DNA of 64,000 nucleotides from Sinorhizobium sp. 6-70 (GTDB lineage Bacteria > Pseudomonadota > Alphaproteobacteria > Rhizobiales > Rhizobiaceae): contig NZ_JASKLS010000004.1 of NCBI RefSeq assembly GCF_030124375.1, forward strand, positions 1-64,000, in the 5' to 3' direction. Below are positions 60,401 through 64,000 of the stretch, in pieces. The translations under genes and the position numbers were made by a program. How positions within the stretch are numbered: the first letter of the stretch is position 1; every line of letters begins with the position of its first letter. Below the pieces are notes generated by a model. The model saw only the letters and a list, made by a program, of their open reading frames with translations, did no database searches and was not told the DNA's origin.

Positions 60401-61168
60401 TCACTTGCGCCGCAGGAAGCCGTCAGGGGCGACCGTAATCATCAGTTTCTGGTCAATCGAGCGGTCGATCTCGAACTCGGGGTGTGATTCCAGATATTTC
60501 CACACTGCCGTCTTGGGATTGTTTCCCTTGCCCCACGGGCGATCGGGATAGGCCTCTTCCGGCAGGTCTTCGATGACAGTGTCGAACACGACGCAATAGC
60601 TGTCCTTGGTCGTCAGCGGCGCGTAGGCCTCCAGTTCCGCCAACACGTGATCATGGGTGTGGTTGCTGTCGAGACAGACGAGGACGCGCTCGAAGGGTTT
60701 TGCAAAGTCATAGACCCGTTCGACCACGCTGCGCTCGATGCTCGACCCCTGGATCATGTGGATCCGGGACGACATCGGGTGAGCCTTGATGGCCTCCCGG
60801 TTGTGGGCGCGGATATCGATGTCGACGCCCAGCACCTTCCTGCGCGGGTCGCGCGGGTCGAGTGACGTGCCAGCCTCGATTGCGTCGCTCATGTCGAGGA
60901 GCGCCAGCATTGATGCGCTCATGATGAGCGAACCGCCGTGAGCGATACCGGTTTCGATGATCAGATCGGGACGCGTCGTCCAGATGATCTCCTGCATCGC
61001 GACGATATCCTGCGGATACTGGATGATCGGCCGGTCCATCCAGAAGTAGTTGTAGGAATATTTCGGACCGATCGACTGGCGCAGGAAATCGGCGGCACTC
61101 TTGCGGAACTCGCGGTTCGCTTCGATTTCGGAGATGCGCGCGGCGACCTCCTTCCGGAAATCAGTCAT
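60401..61168 (-). CDS. CmcI-like (cephalosporin hydroxylase family) protein, probable sugar O-methyltransferase
   Basis: This 255-residue protein of the CmcI/rhamnosyl-O-methyltransferase family has the SAM-binding-type segment LIIETGIAHGGSLIMSASM, then KVLGVDIDIRAHNREAI and VLVCLDSNHTHDHVLAELE, which carries the acidic metal residue. TKDSYCVVFDTVIEDLP and WGKGNNPKTAVWKYL are further family marks. The hydroxylase name is historical; members next to sugar genes methylate hydroxyl groups of polysaccharide sugars. It overlaps the preceding methyltransferase gene by eight bases, so it is translationally coupled to it. Confidence 0.88.
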   Translation of the reverse strand: MTDFRKEVAARISEIEANREFRKSAADFLRQSIGPKYSYNYFWMDRPIIQYPQDIVAMQEIIWTTRPDLIIETGIAHGGSLIMSASMLALLDMSDAIEAGTSLDPRDPRRKVLGVDIDIRAHNREAIKAHPMSSRIHMIQGSSIERSVVERVYDFAKPFERVLVCLDSNHTHDHVLAELEAYAPLTTKDSYCVVFDTVIEDLPEEAYPDRPWGKGNNPKTAVWKYLESHPEFEIDRSIDQKLMITVAPDGFLRRK

Positions 61169-62228
61169 GATCGACCTCGATATAGGTGTATGCGTTGTTG
61201 GACATTCGCTTGATCTCGTCGAGATAATTGCGGTTCATCACGTAGATGCTCGAACCGGGGGGCAAGTCTGCCAGCACGTCCTCAGGCGCGCGGACCCGCA
61301 GTCCGGTAATCGGCAGGTACTTGCCTTGCTTGGCCGGGTTGATGTCGATGACCGCCTTCACCGGCAGCCCGGCGCGCGTGCGGAGCAGCGAGAAGATGAC
61401 GCCCTTCGACGCTCCGCCCCAGATCACCGCCGGTTCCCGGTCGGTAATATCCAGCGCGTCGAGCTTGCGGGTGAAGTCCTGCGGAATGCCTGCCCGGTCC
61501 TTCTCGTCGATGACCGGTTTGCGCAAAGAATTCAGTTCCGCGACCACGAATAAATATTGGCCGCCAAAGACCCGGCCGCTCGAAATGACGTTGCCGAAGA
61601 TCCGGTGAAAGTCGGAGAGCCTGAAATAATTGACGTGCTCGTAGAAGATGTCGAACCAGGCGCGGCGCTCGCAGATCCAGTCGAAGCACGGGACCTCGAT
61701 ATAGATCTTTCCCTGGCCGCCATTCGCCTGTTTCAATTGCTCGAGGAAGGCGACCGGGTCCGGAATGTGCTCGAGCACATGGCGCAGGATGAGGCCCTTG
61801 GCCTCGATGCCGGAGCCGGGCTGGAAGTATTCCCGGCGGACGCGAGGGTTGTCACCCTCATAGGCCGGATCGAAACCGGTGATGTCGACGCCTTCGCCAA
61901 GAAGTTTCTCGAGGAAGAAGGCCTTGCCGCATCCGACTTCGACGAGGTCGTGGCGTCCCATCGTGTCGAGAATGATCCTGGCGACATCCTCGAGATGCCG
62001 CTGGAATGACGGGCTGACGGCCTGCTCGTTCTGATAGCTCGTATCGTAAACCATCAGTTCCGGCCTGAACGCGGCATTTCGCACCAGGCCCGTGCCAAGA
62101 TCCTCCACCAGGCGCATTTCCCCGCGTGGCGAGGATATCGCCTGATCGGCGCTGTCGTACATTTTGTTCTGAAAAATGGGCAACTCGCGCTGCTCATAAA
62201 GCACCCGAGTCGCGTTTCCTGATGCCAT
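61161..62228 (-). CDS. class I SAM methyltransferase with sugar C-methyltransferase C-terminal domain
   Basis: The 355-residue protein starts at ATG 62228. The SAM-binding motif is LVEVGCGKAFFLEKLLGEG and an LILRHVLEHIPDP segment follows. The C-terminal Rossmann-like domain (AVIWGGASKGVIFSLLRTR ... VIDINPAKQGKYLPITG) is that of TylC3/NovU-type sugar C-methyltransferases. The usual N-terminal zinc-binding CxxC domain is not present; the start LPIFQNKMYDSADQA replaces it. It probably methylates a nucleotide-linked deoxysugar for surface polysaccharide. Frame upstream of ATG 62228 lacks similarity. Confidence 0.88.
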   Translation of the reverse strand: MASGNATRVLYEQRELPIFQNKMYDSADQAISSPRGEMRLVEDLGTGLVRNAAFRPELMVYDTSYQNEQAVSPSFQRHLEDVARIILDTMGRHDLVEVGCGKAFFLEKLLGEGVDITGFDPAYEGDNPRVRREYFQPGSGIEAKGLILRHVLEHIPDPVAFLEQLKQANGGQGKIYIEVPCFDWICERRAWFDIFYEHVNYFRLSDFHRIFGNVISSGRVFGGQYLFVVAELNSLRKPVIDEKDRAGIPQDFTRKLDALDITDREPAVIWGGASKGVIFSLLRTRAGLPVKAVIDINPAKQGKYLPITGLRVRAPEDVLADLPPGSSIYVMNRNYLDEIKRMSNNAYTYIEVDHD

Positions 62229-62251
62229 AAGTGGTTCCTCAGCCTGTCGGT

Positions 62252-63079
62252 TCACCTGACACCCACGACATAAGGTGGGTCGACGAGATTTTCGGCTCGA
62301 CCCCCGAAGTTGAGCAGGTCCCGCCTTCCATGTTCGTCGGCGATTCTCTCGGCAAATTCTCGGATCGTTACCGGTACTCCCGAACAAATATTGACCGCTC
62401 CTTGCGCGGTGCTGACCGAAGTGTCCACGATCATCCTGGCGGCTTCGCTGACGTCCAGAAAATCACGGACCTGATGGCCTTGGGTCAAATCGGCTCTCTG
62501 TCCTGCGGCAAGGCATTTTCGGAGATAGGGAACGAGGCGCCGTTCGTCTTCTCCTGCGCCGTAGAGATAGAACAGCCGGCACCAGGCAAATTCGACACCA
62601 TTGTGCGGCAGCCATTGTGAAAGCGCCATGAACGCGGCGGCCTTGGCACCAGCATAAGGCGTCAGGGGCTCGAGCGGCGTATCGATAGTAAGCGGCCGGC
62701 CGGTAAGCTCGTATTCAAAGCAGGTGCCGATCCCGACAAAGCGCCTGACGCCGGCGGCCGCAGCGCCTTTGGCCATGGCCAAAGTGCCGGCAAGACAATC
62801 GAGATTGAGAGGTGACGTGAGGTATTTGCCGGGCTCGGCATACCACGCCAGATGGATGATCGTGTCGATCCCGACGAGTGCTTGCGTCCACCATTCCGCC
62901 GACTCGGAAAAAAGCGCATCGGTTGAAAGAATGCGCTCGATTGCCACCGCGTCCGCGAGGTGGCTTTCGGTTCCCGTACGTACGACAGGGCAGGCGGCGA
63001 CGCCGCGCTTGGCCAATTCGCGCAGGACGTGGCGGCCGACAAAGCCGGTGGCGCCGGTGAGAAGGACTTGTTTGGTCAA
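62252..63079 (-). CDS. NAD-dependent epimerase/dehydratase (extended SDR)
   Basis: The 275-residue enzyme has the Rossmann motif LLTGATGFVGRHVLREL and FVGIGTCFEYELTG, with Gly-Thr in the Ser/Thr position. The catalytic Tyr-x3-Lys is in TPYAGAKAA. TTG at 63079 is chosen as start because GGAG lies just in front and the product then begins (M)TKQVLLTGATG; GTG 63094 and TTG 63112 are alternatives. It probably makes an NDP-sugar intermediate (4-keto reduction or epimerisation). It is the first gene of the leftward three-gene sugar operon. Confidence 0.87.
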   Translation of the reverse strand: MTKQVLLTGATGFVGRHVLRELAKRGVAACPVVRTGTESHLADAVAIERILSTDALFSESAEWWTQALVGIDTIIHLAWYAEPGKYLTSPLNLDCLAGTLAMAKGAAAAGVRRFVGIGTCFEYELTGRPLTIDTPLEPLTPYAGAKAAAFMALSQWLPHNGVEFAWCRLFYLYGAGEDERRLVPYLRKCLAAGQRADLTQGHQVRDFLDVSEAARMIVDTSVSTAQGAVNICSGVPVTIREFAERIADEHGRRDLLNFGGRAENLVDPPYVVGVR

Positions 63080-63172
63080 GCGGTCTCCATTCACGGGCAA
63101 GGATTTTTGCAAGGGGTAGTGGTCATGAGACCGCTACCAAGTTTCGGCGCAACCCATTGAAGTGATGCAAGT

Positions 63173-63214
63173 GCGGACGGAAAACGGCTACACACTTTCC
63201 CCGGAATCGCTCTA
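63173..63214 (-). repeat. fragment of the TAGAGCAATTCC repeat
   Basis: Read on the minus strand: TAGAGCGATTCCGGGGAAAG, continuing to CCGTTTTCCGTCCGC. This matches the first two thirds of the copies at 15183, 26740 and 51441. It lies in the divergent promoter region between the NAD epimerase and RmlC-like genes. Confidence 0.65.
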
Positions 63215-63299
63215 ACGTCTTTCGATCGTGCGGGAATGATGTTAGCGCCTGCAAACTCGCCGCGCAGATCAATCGCTTGGCTAATTGAGAGGACAAGCA

Positions 63300-63833
63300 A
63301 TGTCGCGCTTCAAGCGCATCCATACGGAACTTCCCGGCCTGACGGTGGTCGAGCGCAAGCAATTCAGTGACGAGCGCGGTTTCTTCTCGCGTTTCTTTTG
63401 CCAGGAGGAGCTTTTCGAGCTTGGTTCTACCGGGTCGATTGCCCAAATCAATCACTCGATGACGCGCACCAAGGGCGCCGTCCGCGGGCTGCATTTCCAG
63501 CGGCCCCCCTATGAGGAGGCGAAGTTCGTCTCGTGTCTGGCCGGTGCGGTCTTCGATGTCGCTGTCGACATGCGGCCGCATTCGCCGACCTACTTGCGCT
63601 GGCACGGCGAGGTCTTGAGCGCGGAGAACGCGCGGTCCATGATGATCCCGGGCGGCTTTGCCCACGGCTTCCAGACCCTCACCGAGAATTGCGAGCTGAT
63701 CTATCTTCATGACAAGCCTTTTACGCCGGAGGCGGAAGGTGGGCTGAATGCGCTCGATCCGCGCGTGAATATCGCATGGCCGATCGAAATTACCCAGATG
63801 TCCGAGCGCGACCGTAACCTCGCTTTCGTCTGA
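63300..63833 (+). CDS. RmlC-like dTDP-4-dehydrorhamnose 3,5-epimerase family protein
   Basis: This 177-residue cupin-type epimerase starts MSRFKRIHTELPGL behind GAGAGGACAAGCA. The catalytic base His65 is in VRGLHFQRPP, and DERGFFSRFF and FAHGFQTLTE are family segments. At the position of the usual Tyr-Tyr general-acid region (C-x-Y-Y-x-P) this protein has KPFTPEAEG, so the catalytic tyrosine appears to be phenylalanine. It may therefore catalyse a single epimerisation or a related isomerisation on a 4-keto NDP-sugar. It is divergent from the other sugar genes. Confidence 0.85.
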   Translation: MSRFKRIHTELPGLTVVERKQFSDERGFFSRFFCQEELFELGSTGSIAQINHSMTRTKGAVRGLHFQRPPYEEAKFVSCLAGAVFDVAVDMRPHSPTYLRWHGEVLSAENARSMMIPGGFAHGFQTLTENCELIYLHDKPFTPEAEGGLNALDPRVNIAWPIEITQMSERDRNLAFV

Positions 63834-63848
63834 TCGCCGTTGGAACGC

Positions 63849-63935
63849 CTACAGAGCCACAAAGGACGCTGTAGCACTTTGAATTGCTGCATGTTTTCGT
63901 CCTTGATCGGTTACGATTTAAGGACACATGCAGTG
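63849..63935 (+). repeat. RIME1-like element, first palindrome shortened
   Basis: Runs from CTACAGAGCCACAAAGGACGCTGTAG to ACATGCAGTGG. The inner arms of the first palindrome (GCGCGTCT/AGACGCGC) are missing, leaving only its outer part, while the second palindrome is kept. It lies between the RmlC-like gene and the next, convergent gene. Confidence 0.75.
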
Positions 63936-63944
63936 GTCGCGCCC

Positions 63945-64000
63945 TCAAATCACGCGCACTTCCGGAATCGCCACCACGAAGCGGCCGCCCCAGGAGCGGA
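63945..64000 (-). CDS. C-terminal fragment of a further sugar-cluster gene (5' part outside window)
   Basis: On the minus strand a frame from the window edge reads RSWGGRFVVAIPEVRVI and stops at TGA (63945-63947). The ending GGRFVVAIPEVRVI resembles the C-terminus of NovU/TylC3-type sugar C-methyltransferases, which would fit the cluster. With 17 residues visible the assignment is tentative. Confidence 0.45.
   Translation of the reverse strand, partial: RSWGGRFVVAIPEVRVI

Overview
The window reads as a chromosomal segment of a Sinorhizobium/Ensifer species (Alphaproteobacteria, Rhizobiales), close to S. meliloti. The evidence is the dense GC-rich coding, the gene families and their order (urease cluster with interspersed extra genes; smoEFGKS-mtlK; rsiB1-rsiA1-rpoE2-rsiC; hmu haem locus; dpp-type transporter) and several dispersed intergenic palindromes of rhizobial type, including five RIME1-like elements. 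No tRNA, rRNA, CRISPR array, insertion sequence or prophage was found.

Layout. 1-8.1 kb: the end of an alpha/beta hydrolase gene, then ureD-A-B-C-E-F-G with six non-urease genes between them (DUF1272, LprI/DUF1311, a GT29-like protein, peroxiredoxin, a small monooxygenase). 8.1-13.6 kb: a Crp/Fnr regulator with an FNR-type box in front of it, then an RND efflux pair. 14.1-29.7 kb: a reductive pyrimidine-catabolism block: an NMT1/THI5-type ABC importer, dihydropyrimidinase (hydA), an N-carbamoyl amidohydrolase, a RutR-family regulator and dihydropyrimidine dehydrogenase preT-preA. It is interrupted by cyaC (diheme/ferredoxin/cyclase fusion), a LysR gene and a quinone oxidoreductase. Two matching RutR-like palindromes lie at the regulator/amidase divergent promoter and at preT. 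29.8-39.9 kb: the polyol operon, with a SorC-type regulator, ABC transporter smoEFGK, sorbitol and mannitol dehydrogenases, a HAD phosphatase and an FGGY kinase.

39.9-43.6 kb: the general stress response core (rsiB1/PhyR, rsiA1/NepR, rpoE2/EcfG, rsiC kinase). Back-to-back EcfG-type promoters separate rsiB1 and rsiA1. In the gap between the FGGY kinase and rsiB1 there is a third perfect EcfG promoter. It is followed by two hairpins with C-rich loops and a strong rho-independent terminator, which is the layout of a GsrN-like stress small RNA. This is the most interesting non-coding signal in the window.

43.7-52.7 kb: two small membrane-associated stress-type genes, then haem/iron acquisition: hmuPSTUV, tonB, a DUF2325 gene, an IsdG-like haem-degrading monooxygenase and a truncated haemoglobin. 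IRO-box-like TGA-N9-TCA sites lie upstream of hmuP and of the DUF2325 gene. 52.8-60.3 kb: a TetR/SMR efflux pair, then a dipeptidase in line with a five-gene peptide ABC transporter. 60.4-64 kb: a surface-sugar cluster (CmcI-like protein, sugar methyltransferase, NAD epimerase, RmlC-like epimerase and the tail of a further gene).

Start codons were chosen from ribosome-binding sites, overlaps and family lengths. Family assignments rest on motifs read by eye; no database search was run.
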